This document shows positions 17,969 through 29,888 of a stretch of DNA of 64,000 nt, piece by piece. The DNA is from Brugia malayi (lineage: Eukaryota > Nematoda > Chromadorea > Rhabditida > Onchocercidae). The DNA lies in the NCBI RefSeq assembly GCF_000002995.4, contig NW_025062476.1:9732501-9796500 (forward strand), given 5' to 3'. Below the pieces are notes generated by a model that saw only the letters and a program-made list of their open reading frames with translations, was not told the origin of the DNA and searched no databases. Position 1 is the first letter of the stretch, and each line of letters opens with the position of its first letter. Made by a program: the position numbers and the translations under genes.

Positions 17969-19768
17969 ATGGGTAAAAGTTTCTTTTCTGCCATTAACCT
18001 TCCTGATTTTTGAAAAACAACAAAAAGTTGAAAATGCATCAGTAGTCTGTCACTATTCTGTTTTTATTCCATCAACCAATTATTAAAATGGGAGTGTTTG
18101 GCCTGTAAAATAGGTCAGTAATTGAGACTTCCGATAATATCTCAGTGAATAGAGATCGGACTGATTTAGCTTGAATGTTTCATTTTCAATTCCTTCCTCT
18201 CTTCTGTATGCAGTGAGCGATAGTGTGATTCATTGTACTTCTGGGTTTTTGTCATGTTATGCAGTTCCGAAAAACGATTTCGACAAGTACAGTTGGGGTA
18301 ATCGTCAGTTATTGAATGCAGTCACTAGGAGTTTTTGCTGTTTGCTTTCTTTTTATCGGTAACAGCTTTGAGTATTTGCAAGTTTTGCTTAGATAAAAGG
18401 GACTTGGTATTTTGGCTGAATCTATGGAAGTTTGTTATTAAATTTCTAGAATAATTATGCAGCTTATTTCGAATAAAATTTTACAAGGTCACTGTTGTTT
18501 GAAAAGTTCAACATAGCCAGCAAAAAATTAATTTCGCTCTTCTTTCATAATAAGTTTATATTAGCCTAGGTGCTACTAATTCATTGGAGAAAACAGTAAA
18601 GCAATTCACCGCTAATAGTGATCGATGGGTTGTTCCGAACAATAGTCAAAATGCAGTTGTTTCGCAACGTCAACTTTCTGGCAGGTTCCTTTGATTTTAA
18701 AAACATTTTAAAACTTTAAAATCCAAAATTTGTTCTAACTAATGACAGGGTGTCTTATTCATTGTATTCATTTGATATGAGAAATATAAGCAAAGTTTGG
18801 AATGCTATGTCTTATATGATATACTTTCTTAGACATGAAAAATTTTTCTATTTCGAATGATGATAAGGCATTGAATAAGCGGATTATTAGTGAAGAAATA
18901 AGATTTATTTAAATCAAGTTTTCATGTATTTAATGAATTGTTTGAGATTCAATGCAGCGAGCATAGTTAATTTGCTTACTGTTATCATGCAAATTTTGAA
19001 CAGAAATCGGTCAAACTTGGTATCACCCAATCGGTATATGCGACAGGTCAGCATATTTTTATCCTAAATATTTTAATTGGTGGAATAACCTTGATTTTTA
19101 AGAGTTATCCGTTATCTCCAAATTTGTTCCTGATGTAAAGCTCCTCATCAGGCACGAACTAAATTTAAATTTTGTTATTTCAGTCTTACTTGTTCTCCAA
19201 GTATATATTAAAGTTAAATCTTGCTTATGACAGGAATCATTAACTTTTCCTTATGATATTACATTTTAAACTGATAAAACAAAGATCTCTCGTTAAAAAG
19301 GATTGGAATCTGAAAGAGTATGTTCAATTTACAAGTACAGAGAATGATTATAATCAAAAGCGCCAGACTTTGGCTCATCTGGACACCGGCGGAAATAATT
19401 TTGATCGCTTTATAGTATCGGAAAGGAGAAACGATAACCCATTTTTGGACTGGGTTGTAGGCAGATTTAATAGGCAAGGTCAAATTTTGATTTGTCTCAG
19501 ATCTCATCAAATAATGAGTCATTTTCTTCCACACTCCATCTTACCTTTTAATCTACTCACTTATATCAGACTCCAGTTCACCATATTTTTTATACAGAAT
19601 ATTAGTTTAGGTTTGGATTGGTCAAATGGAAATCTCAGACTGGTCAATATACAAGGTAACAGTATACTGGGATCCGACCTAATTGTACACGATCGTAGTG
19701 TTGAAATACCTCTCAAACAGTGGCTTTATGCTTTGAATTCGATTCTTAAGCCAAGCTCTGATTATTAA
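17969..19768 (+). CDS. Unrecognised 176-residue protein, six exons
   Basis: I do not recognise this protein. Exons 17969-17972 (ATGG), 18265-18297, 18570-18684, 19004-19046, 19301-19478 and 19611-19768 join in phase to 177 codons including stop. Visible stretches are MVPKNDFDKYSWG, VKQFTANSDRWVVPN, LVSPNRYMRQ, DWNLKEYVQFTSTE, NNFDRFIVSERRNDNPFLDW, VNIQGNSILGSDLIVHD and VEIPLKQWLYALNSILK. There is no signal peptide or membrane segment; it is polar and soluble with an amphipathic C-terminus. The mini first exon and the acceptor before 19301 (AAAAAG) are weak and could be wrong. The ORF from 19301 to 19478 and the last exon are more secure. It may be an adaptor or nuclear protein, but that is a guess. 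Confidence 0.6.
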
Positions 19769-20275
19769 AGTCGTAATTATTAAATAAGTATTAGCATATC
19801 CATGAACTATAGATACTTTTCCTTACACATATTTGTTGATTAAAATCAATAATTCTTCCAATATTCTAAGGATATGTTATTGAATAAGAGCTCTCCCTTG
19901 CATTAATTTCTTAATTTTTTTGATAACCAGAATAATCATTATTTGTTTGATGCCTCCTTGAGTAATGCAACTTCAGGTCAAGCTAGATAACTACTAACCT
20001 GTATATATGCTAATATGCTAACTTCTTTTTCTTCGTTTATTTCGTGTTAATTTTGCCCTTAAAGCAACAACAAAGCTTTGCAATGGCTTTTTATTTGCAA
20101 AAATACTTGAAATCAACTGATTAGTGCTGAAATCAGTAGTTACTGACAAAAATTATCATTCAATGTTATCCGAATATTTAATTTTCACTTTTAAATACGA
20201 AAAATTGGAAATATTTGTGCAGTACATGTCAATAGTATCACATAATAATTTCACTCCGTGTTCAATATGAAAATG
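19769..20275. other. Convergent intergenic region
   Basis: About 500 AT-rich bases between the 3' ends of the orphan plus-strand gene and the carboxypeptidase gene. Nothing coding is seen; it should hold both 3' UTRs. Confidence 0.55.
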
Positions 20276-23200
20276 TTACGTCGGTCCCCAATTATCCATA
20301 TTGGCGATTATATGTCCCAAAACAGCAAAAATTGATGCTGTATACTCCAGATCTCCATCCTTGAATATCGTTATATAATCACCACCAGTATGATGAAAAT
20401 AGAAATAATAATCGATGGCCTTGTCAGGTATGTAATTAACTGACGGTATTCCATCCTTAGCCCAGAACCTAACGTCACCCTGAAATTCACATTGCTAAAA
20501 TTAAGCTAAAATTATTTTTTATTGGAGTTTCACCTATTACATATAAAATCATTGCTTTACTAGTTTGCCTTGATCTCTGTAAAATAATTTTCATTTCTGA
20601 CTACTGAATAATCAAAAATTTCTAGTCTTCTGGTGCACAAGCTATTATTATTCGTAGAAACTGTCACATTGTTAATTAAAAGTTGCCGTAAATTATGTTC
20701 AGACTTTTCATTTTTTCATCAAATGAGTTAAAGCTGCTTTCTAACCAGTAATTTAAAATGAGAAAGAAAAGGTAATATTAAAATTTTCTTTTATTCCTTT
20801 TTTCAAATACATTGACAAGAAGAACAAAAAAGAGTCCACTGAAACTTTCTGAGAACGAGTTACCTGACTTGGGTTATTCATCAGTCCAAGCAGTATACCA
20901 TTTCTGTTCAACAAGTGTACTATTTCATCCAATCGTTTCATCTTAAGAAAACTCGGTGCAATGAGTTAAAATATTCATTGAAAAATACAAACTGCTTTAC
21001 GGATTTAAAACTTAGGACAGCAAGACTAATTTCGAAATAACTTTAAATAAGTTTACATGTTGCTGATCACCACTGAAGGATAGATGAGAAAACCAATTGA
21101 CTGGTCTGAATGCTCCTGTATCGGTTTCAGATACAAAATAAAATGTTTCATTTGTATCATTTTTATGAGTATTATAATAATGTTTTGCACCCAAAAATCC
21201 TTGTTCTTCTGAAGTCCAAAATATTCCTCGAATTGTTCTGAATCAAAACAAACTAGTAAAGTTTTATAAAAATCTGACCTGTTATACAGGTTAGACAGGT
21301 CAGATTTCTATGAAGTTATTAATTGTAAAAAAGTCAGAATTGAATGGTCTTAGAAGCACAAAAAAGAAGATAAATTAAACGAAAGAAATGCTGAAAAATT
21401 GAAAGCAGTTCAAATGGGAAGAAAATATCCTAATTTATCAAGCTAATGAGGTAAATGTCTTAAAATGATCACAATAATTAATGTTTATTAATATTTACGT
21501 AATTTTAATAGATAAACCGTTTTGGCTTGAAAGCAGCATTTTTTTTAGCTAATTGTTTCAAAGAATATAAAGCACTCCATACAGCAGCACAACCACCGCC
21601 ATCATCCATTGCGCCTTGTCCAACATCCCAACTGTCCAAATGTGCTGATAACAGTACTACTTCAGACGGAAATTTCTCACCTGATTATTAGAAGATGGAT
21701 AGTATATGGAAACACCAATTTCCAACCATAAAAGGATTTCCAATAATAAAAAAGATAGTAGAAGGATTTTTCACTTTCAGTGTCTTTTTACAAACAGAAA
21801 AAAAAAAAAAAAAATGAAATTTTTGAATTTTGAAAGTGTTCAAAAATCTACTGGGATTATTGTAATTCTTAACGGTGTCGTAAATGAAGCGGAAAGAAAG
21901 CTGAAACTTAAAAACTTCGAAAGAAATCAGTAAACTGTATTATCGGACCGGTAATTTGGAAGATGAGATTTCTAGATGTTGTAGTATGATTCTCGCTATG
22001 AGACTTCATATTCATTCGGATTACAATCTTTTCGCCGTTCTGAAACATTCGATCGATCATGTCAGCTTGTTCTATTGTCAAAGAAGCAGCCGGTATTCTT
22101 GCACCCTCTGAAATGCTTCATAGCTTTGCAAAAAACGGCTGTCGTCAACTTAATTGTTACTATATTGTACTCGTAATTTGAATAAACAAAAAACTAACTT
22201 ATTAAGGTGTAATTGAACGAAGGACTAGTCGACCAGTTAACTTTTGCTTAGAGTAACACATCTAAAAGTTAGCGCCAAAAATTCAATCAGTTATAGAGGG
22301 GCTTAAACAATATATAATTGAATGCTATGTACCTGCACCACTGCCAGTATGAGGTGAATTAATGGAAAATGATGTTACAGATTTTATTAAAACGCCAATG
22401 GCACCCAGTGATTCGAACAGTTTTACTGATTGTCGATATTTAACCGTTTGTGGATATCCTTTAAATTGTTGTGCTGTTACGACAATCTTTCCGCTGACGT
22501 TAATGAACTAAAAACGTAGTACACGTAAATAAACATAAAATTTCCTACAATGATTCATCGGACTATTTATGCTGCAACTTTTAGAATTCAAAAATTTTCA
22601 AATGCTTCACTTAAAAAAACTTAAATACTCCTAGATTTTCACTCCAACTATTTCTGGTTTATGAAACAACTTCCAAATACCTTGGAATCATCGAGGTCAC
22701 GAATGACAACAACTTCTCCGGTTATATTAGCTGGTTCGCATCCTCCAAGAGCTAGCACATTAAGCCGCTGATGCCGTGGTTCTAAAAGTTTGCAGCAAAA
22801 CACATTCACATAGAAAATTGGAAAAAAAAAGCAATTACCATAAAAGAAATAGTTGAAAGTAGACAGGTGATTCAATATTAAACATTAAAAGTATTTCATA
22901 AATAGAAACAGAACGTTACAACCACTAAACGATATAGAAAATAAAGAATCAACTTAAAAGTAGTTAATTTTTTCGTCACAAATTTCAAAAATAGATGGAC
23001 AGCATGGACAGCTTTATTTTCATATGCATCTTTTAAAAATTGTGGATACAGCCGGTCGAGATAATATCAGATCAAATTTGGTTGCCTGTCCCGCATTTTT
23101 TTCACTCGACTATTTTATTGCTTTTACAGATTAGACATTATTTTATAAAAACTTTTCCAGTTTAATAAACATTTAAAATTATCCAAAATGATTTGTCACA

Positions 23201-24437
23201 TGGACAGCTTTACTTTCATATGCACTGTTATTCTTAGAGTTTTTCTCAAGTCAGCTCATTTGGTATGCAGAAATTACTTTTTTTTAATACCAATTATTTC
23301 AACGTTGTCGTCTTCGCGAACCCAATTTGGCAAATTTGGTACTTCCTCTGTGTGCACATCATCAAAATCGTCTTCTTCCAAACTTTTTGCTAGGAAATCA
23401 ATCGCTCTACAAAGCTATGAAATTGTTCATTCAGCATTATAGCCGATGATATTTTCCAGTCTGAATTTGATTTGCTATCAGTACCATTCAATTATCTTTT
23501 CATTTTTTTTTTTTTTAAATATTTTTAATATTCAAAAGAATTACATTTTCACCTTTCCATCAGTATTATTATGTAAATGACTCATACGATATGTTTGAAA
23601 ACTAACATTACAAATAAATTCTTAAAGGAACAACAAAGAATTGTTCACTTTACTGTTAAAACTTTATTCATTATATTGAAAACCTACTCTTCCAAACTAT
23701 CAGAGCCAACCATACGATGTCCAAAACCATCAACCAATGTGCTAAGCCACTGATAAGCTAATCCGGCTCCATCACCCTTAGTAATATAACGGATCAGTTC
23801 AGTAGTATCGTTCCCGAACTATAATAAATAATTGTACTGAAGAAGAATAAACTGAACAAATTATATCTGAGTAAATAATAACATTTAAATTTAATTAAAA
23901 CTGAATCAAAGTATGAACGTCAAATATTAAGAAAAAAAAAAAAAAAATATTAAGAAATAAGAACTATACAACTTTCTCTTGCTACAAATTATTAAAAGAT
24001 ATCATTTTACAGCTTGATGAATTTTAAATCGTCCAAGTCAACTGGATTCATCTCACTAAATAAACTAGTTAAACAAATGCTTCATATTGTTTGTGAAATT
24101 TCTTTCATTAAAGATATGCATTTTAATTAATGATAAATACTTCCATATTTTTGTCAATGAGTTATTTGCGCTTCATTTTTTTAAAAATTAAAAATGAACA
24201 CAATTTTTGGTAAATGGATACTATTTAACAGAATGAAACTCAAACTTTTTTTTAAAAAAAACAGGAAACTTGAAAAATGGAAAGGGAACATTCAAATGTA
24301 AATTCATCCAATGATCATCCAAAAATGTATAAATTATATAGATTAGAATAACAAACCTTTTCGAGGACATAATTTTGACTCGCAGCAATAAACGTTGTAA
24401 TTATAAGGAGGAAAAAGAAAGAGAATATGGATGACAT
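20276..24437 (-). CDS. Carboxypeptidase Q-like M28 metallopeptidase, secreted
   Basis: The CPQ family (plasma glutamate carboxypeptidase) contains zinc dipeptidases of lysosome and extracellular space. Exon 1 (24437-24357) encodes a signal peptide, MSSIFSFFFLLIITTFIAAS. Exon 2 is 23818-23688 and exon 3 starts at 23406; both join in phase. The PA-like insert region follows (LNVLALGGCEPANITGEV, FINVSGKIVVTAQQFKGYP). The M28 catalytic core comes next: LLSAHLDSWDVGQGAMDDGG carries the His and bridging Asp zinc ligands, FWTSEEQGFLGAKHYY the Glu base and Glu ligand, SETDTGAF another Asp ligand, and YFYFHHTGGDYITIF the final His. All catalytic residues are therefore present. It ends MDNWGPT with TAA at 20276-20278. 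One intron holds a perfect hairpin (see findings). Several nematode paralogues exist, so no symbol is given. Confidence 0.92.
21270..21307. repeat. Perfect 13-bp inverted repeat in a carboxypeptidase intron
   Basis: The arms AAATCTGACCTGT (21270-21282) and ACAGGTCAGATTT (21295-21307) are exact reverse complements with a 12-base loop. The loop and left arm also contain a competing ACCTGT-TAT-ACAGGT hairpin (21277-21291). Confidence 0.9.
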
Positions 24438-26359
24438 TCCTTGAACAAATATGCAACACAGAAATGTGATGATGATAATAATAATAAAATGAGAAATTAG
24501 ATCAACTCTTTTGTTTTTGCCGAAGAGGAGGGAAGAGAACAGAGAAAGTGAAATTATTCATTAAATCACACTACTGGAGAGGAAAGTGAAAAATGAAATA
24601 TTCTTCTTCTGTCCTTTGTTTGACTCACTTAAATTTCGCAATTGAATATTTGTTCAGCAGAAATTTCCTTCCCTTTCAAACATAGAAAGAGAAAAAAAAA
24701 TTTTTTGACGAAAAAGTCAGCCCGAGTTAAATTTTCAAAATTTTTTTGTGCTTGCTATAAACACAGAAGAGTTCTTCTCAGCAGCAACAGCTTCAGTTTT
24801 TCTTTGCAATAAAGTTTATTTGTTTTCATCTCATACTCATATTTGTAATGATAGGTCTCGTGACTACAAATCTCATTTCAAATTTAAACATCTGGCGACA
24901 CAAATCTCATAACTGTAGAAGGATTACTTTTTTGAATTTATTAAAGATAGATAAAGAGAAGCAGTAAATAAAGCAATAAAAAGAAAACAAAACTATGTAT
25001 TAAAATATCAGGTACAAAAATTCCTTTATTTCCTTACGATTTATCACTACGGAATTTTAATATTGTAAAAAATTTGACAGAATGGCATTCATGTCCGAAC
25101 ATATTTTATTGCCATTTCAAAATTTCACATATACAGTACAGAAGAACGATACAACTACAAAAAGTATTCCAGAACAGTTTGAATGCGTGCAGTAAACTAG
25201 GTCACATATTCTTCTTTTAAAATACTGCAAAAGGAAAGCAGCGAATTCCCATAACAGTTCATCGCAATTCCTCTCGTTGTAAAAGTTTAAACAACTTAAC
25301 TCTTCTATTTTCCCTACTAACTAATCAGATTTTTCTTTTTTCAGAAATTAATATTGTAAATATAGCTGTATCGATTAGGAATACAAATAGAATAAATAAT
25401 CGACACATCACAAACCTTACATGTATATGGATTATAAAATGCATATCGAGTGTTTCGTAGAAATAGGAAAGTACGAACCTATTGTCATATGCTTCTATAA
25501 AAGGTAGCATGCAACTATGATAAGAAAAATCCACCTATCCGAAAGTTAGAATTCTCAAGAACTGAAGATATATTACATGACCCAAAACATAATCCGGGAG
25601 ACAAGCAAATTAAACAAGCACAGATGATACCAAACATGAGTCAAGGCTTTTATATTTTACACAGTGACTGAATTAACAAAACAATTGAAAGAGTTGAACA
25701 CCGTAAGCTCCATATAACTATCTGCAATGTTGTCATAAGCATTATGTTTTTAAATTGATTTTGTTACTTCCATTTGAATGACAAATTACTCTTGCATTTC
25801 AAGATTTTTTTCTTGGCAATTAAGCAGAAATAAATAAACATCTGTGATGAAAATGTCAAATAAAAAATGTATTACAAAAATTATGCACAGTGATGCAGCA
25901 AACATATGCAGCAAAAAAACAGCTGGTGTGTTTTCCATTAACAACAATGCAAACACAAAACACATGGATCGGGAAATAAATTGGAATTTTACAAAGAACT
26001 TTAAGCATCACATATCGCTTTGACATCTGCTGATACACCTACGAAAAAAAATGGTAGTCTAGTCATCACAAGATTATGCGACTGTATTATTTCATTTCCT
26101 ATTACTCACTTTAGTAATAAACAAAGAACTTTTTCCAACTAATATTTGTATTTTGGAGAAGCTTTAAGTCACAATTAATTACAACAAGAAACAGTAATAC
26201 CGAGCCGTGCCTTAGAATACCGCACAGGATAGGCAGCTGCTGATTTTATGGTAGTTTGAAAAAAAAAAAAAAGCGTTAACAAGCATAGTATCAATAGCTT
26301 GATTAATGCCAATAAACTAATAACAACAACCTAAATTACAATGTTAATGCATATAAATT
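24438..26359. other. Intergenic region, carboxypeptidase promoter and SDS22 3' region
   Basis: About 1.9 kb, very AT-rich, between the carboxypeptidase start and the SDS22 stop on the same strand. Several 60-70-codon frames are present (25325-25534 and 25856-26038, both minus). They are rich in Phe, Ile, Cys and Tyr, as expected from AT-rich noise. No gene is supported. Confidence 0.55.
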
Positions 26360-28729
26360 TCAACGACATAAAGTGGCATCAATTTGAGTCACTTGAGGTA
26401 AGCATAACATTACTTTCCTCCGATAACTACCCCGATCTACTTTATAAATAGGGTTTCTTTCCAGGTAGATCGTCTTCAAAGCAGATAACTTGGAAAGCTT
26501 TATTAACTCGTTCCAATCTGATATTTCATTGTCGTTTAACTGAAACAAGAAGGAATATGCAAAACTTCATAGATCTGAAAGAGGATATAGAAATGCTAAC
26601 TGATGAAAATTATTCTTATTCTCAACCTGCATCAGTTATTCCCTCCAGAACGATATATTTTATGTCAGCTATGCCAATTATCAAGAGAAACACTGTTAGA
26701 AAGAGAGGGAGGATAATGGTGAGGTTAGTTTTGTTTGCTAAAAGAGATAGTAATGATAACTGTCAATGAAGTAATAATGATAGTCATGATTCTTGTTCCA
26801 GTTGCCTCTACTTAGCGACATAAAAAAGCTTTTGATGCCTTTGAACATAAGCTATTTACTGCTTTAACAGTATTAAATGCTTCGATAATTAACATACCCA
26901 TATATCCTCCAAGTGATCTAAATGAATAAGGCCATCCAATTTAGTAATCTTATTGTTGGCTGCATCAATTATTGCTAGCTTTTTCTGTAAAAACACTATT
27001 TTAACAGTTCAAAGAGATAAATAAATCCTTATTCAGAGGATGAATCCTTCAGTACAACATCCAGAATGGTTGGGCTATATATATTTGCTCAAAACAAAAA
27101 GTACTTTGGTAGCACTAATAATTAAATAAAATAAACCTGAAACGTCAATTCAGTCAAAGATTCAATTCCTTGGTCACTGATATGAAGCTCGGTGAGTTCA
27201 CTAAGCATCGAAATACCACTTAATTCAGTTAAACGATTAGCCTATAACAAAAAACATGACACCAGGTTTTTAACATTAACAATATCACATGCCATTTATA
27301 AAAATACTGTGCCACAAGTTTCCAGAATCAACTAAAAGCAACTCCGCACTGCAGTTTTTTCTTTAGGAGCAAATGAGAAATCAACTGAATTTAAAAGCAA
27401 TAAAAAAGATGAAAAATCTCACCGGAGCACTAAGTACAGTAAGTTTGACCAGACTTTCCAAGTTTTCAAACTTCTGAATTTTATTTTTACCAATGTACAG
27501 CTCACGAAGACATTGCAAATGTCCAATGTTTTCTAACTTCTAAAGAAAAATAATTGATCAATACCATATAATTATTAAAAGTGTTATTCAGGGACAAACG
27601 TAACGTAACCTTGATTCGATTATCACCAAGTTCAAGCACTTCAAGTTTCGCGAGTGATTCTAAACCATCAATTTTTTCAATTTTATTGTGCACCAAATAG
27701 ATACGTCTCAAATTACACAGTGCAGATAAACCTTCGATTTTTCTGATACGATTATAGCTTAGATCAAGAATTACAAGATTAATCAGTGCATCGAGATTTG
27801 AAATAACCTGAAATGAAAACATAAATTCCTTTCTCTACTTTCTTCTTCCCTCTAATTCAGTTTCAAGGTAAACTTGTTATAGATGTATCAGTATAAGGCA
27901 ATCAGGATAATCATAACATAAGTTAATTAGGTTAATCTAATCAGAATGTTACTAGTGCAGTAGTAGGTAAGAAAACAAATCATACACCTCAATCTGATTG
28001 TCGTATAAATCAAGTTGAGTAAGAGTAGTGATTGCAAGATGATCATTGAGTGATACTAATAAATTTTGTCGCATGCAAAGTTCCTTTAAAACAAAAGTGC
28101 TTCATTTTAATAACCAAAATGTATAAAATACAATACTGCTTCAAAACCTTCACTTCAAACGTATTTGTAATTAAATTTCATAGTTAAATATTAAAACTGC
28201 ACCAAATGAACATAGCTAATGAAGAATAACGCTTTACCGATAAGTTGATAAACCATATTGACTATCAATAAAAAATTGCATAAAAAAAGCTAAATATACC
28301 TTTAACTGGGAGAATCTTGACAGATCTGGAATAGCATCTACGCGACACTGATTTAGATCTATAATCTGAAATACTCTAAAGAAAACAAAGTTCTTCGAAC
28401 AAAAAAAGAATGACTTTTAATTTCACTCTCCAGCTAATTTACTTAATTTTATATTCACTTTTCTACTCATGACTTTTCTTACATTTAATGTCCATCTTTT
28501 GATGTAAAGAATCAATCAGCTGAAATGCAGATTATGAAAGAATCTGCATGTGATAGAATGCATAATTCATCCCTATTTTTGACGAAATCGTTACTTCTGA
28601 GTCTACATCAAATTCATTCAAGTCGAAGAGATTCCGATGTAATCTCTTGTCGTTCTCTCTCAGTGTCATATCTGTCTCATCATCCATCGGTTCATTGTTA
28701 CAGTTAATATTACCGTCACCCGCTGCCAT
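26360..28729 (-). CDS. sds-22: Protein phosphatase 1 regulatory subunit 7 (SDS22)
   Basis: SDS22 is a leucine-rich-repeat protein that binds and controls protein phosphatase 1, needed for mitosis. It starts MAAGDGNINCNNEP with an acidic N-terminus like the vertebrate protein; an in-frame ATG at 28750 would add 7 residues. About ten exons each carry one or two 22-residue repeats of the SDS22 type: LNQCRVDAIPDLSRFSQLK, LTQLDLYDNQIE, LVILDLSYNRIRKIEGLSAL, LRRIYLVHNKIEKIDGL, LEVLELGDNRIK, LRELYIGKNKIQKFENL, and LTELHISDQGIES. The LRR cap is intact: LKTIYLERNPIYK followed by YRRKVMLCLPQVTQIDATLCR, which closely matches the family's last block. Donor and acceptor phases are all 0 where checked. It lies 308 bases downstream of a small membrane-protein gene on the same strand. 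Confidence 0.94.
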
Positions 28730-29037
28730 TTCTAAAATTTTATTCAGCACTACCTATTCGAGTATAACACAAAAACAATTCGTATTTTAAACGAGGATCA
28801 CAAAGCAAATTATTACATACACGTTCATATTATCTGAGCTTTATATTAATAAAGACTAAATCAATATACATATATAGCAACAGCATAAAATTATGAAATG
28901 GTTTATAAATTACACAAATACGCATTTTCAAATAACCATAACTTTTAGCAAGTTGTGCAGTCTCACGAATCGCAAACTTTTGAATGAAACTTTTTATAAC
29001 CGAACTTATTCCATCTTCTAAATTCAAAACTTTAGTA
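28730..29037. other. Short spacer between two minus-strand genes
   Basis: The spacer of 308 bases between the small membrane-protein stop and the SDS22 start is within the range seen for nematode operons, in which the downstream message is trans-spliced. No independent promoter motif is visible. Confidence 0.4.
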
Positions 29038-29247
29038 TTACATGCCATCACCAACATTCTTTTTCTGCATACCCTTGAATTGCTCTTTGTGTAACATTGG
29101 ATAACCACCAACACTATACACAAATAATGGTGTCATTAACAGGAAACCGAAAACAGCAATGGTTCCGGATGTTGGTTTACGGTAAAAGGCCAATCTTGAA
29201 TATCTGTCCAATATTTTAAACCAAAAGTTCCTACTGGAATTTCGCAT
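29038..29247 (-). CDS. Small single-pass membrane protein, 69 residues
   Basis: A single-exon frame starting MRNSSRNFWFKILDRYSR and ending KNVGDGM. One hydrophobic segment (IAVFGFLLMTPLFVYSV, about residues 30-46) is preceded by a basic stretch (RLAFYRKPTSG) and followed by a Lys-rich tail (HKEQFKGMQKKN). The basic, short, single-span layout resembles mitochondrial inner-membrane accessory or assembly proteins, but I recognise no family and this is only an analogy. It could be the upstream cistron of an operon with SDS22. A spliced 5' extension is possible. Confidence 0.6.
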   Translation of the reverse strand: MRNSSRNFWFKILDRYSRLAFYRKPTSGTIAVFGFLLMTPLFVYSVGGYPMLHKEQFKGMQKKNVGDGM

Positions 29248-29888
29248 CTTGTTTTCTGATTTAGAAATCGACTATTCTTTATTAATGCGTCCACGTCTGC
29301 ATAGAAATCGGTTCGTTTATCGTAATTATTTCATGAAATGACAAAACCGATGTAATTATGTATGAAGCTGAGGCTTCCTGTGAAGCTCCTGTGTAACAAC
29401 AACACTTCACATCCAGAATCCTAATGGAACCCGGAATCATTTTACAGAAAACCGTGACAGTCTACACACTAATCTCCCAACATCTAAAGAACACACTTTC
29501 TCCCAATTCTCTTCTAATTCGTAACGATACGTCATTTCCACAAGTCTTACCTCTCTATTCCCCTCATAATTGCTGCACTATTTACTACTAAAGACTATTG
29601 AAAGGAAGGTGAGATGAACGCAAGAAGCCATAAGGTGATATGCGTGTGACACGTGATATTCATTTGACATTAGAGCTTTATGAAATAGAAACAAATCAGG
29701 TAGGAAATCAGACTTCACTTAATAGTGATAATTATAGGATAAGATGCATTTCAGGATTTCATTGCAATATCGCATTCCCATGTTAAACGTATGACTTCTA
29801 GAAGGCTAGCAATGCTTTTGCTAGTTGATTCCGAATCTTCCATGTAATCCAATTGTTACTGATGATATCCGGAATGATTCCTCAGAGA
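29248..29888. other. Intergenic region with an unexplained spliceable plus-strand frame
   Basis: About 640 bases upstream of the small membrane-protein gene. On the plus strand, ATG at 29640 opens a 20-codon frame ending CAG|GTAGGA. A 55-base intron ends TGCATTTCAG, and the frame continues to a stop near 29847, giving about 51 codons. This is noted as a finding only. Confidence 0.35.
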
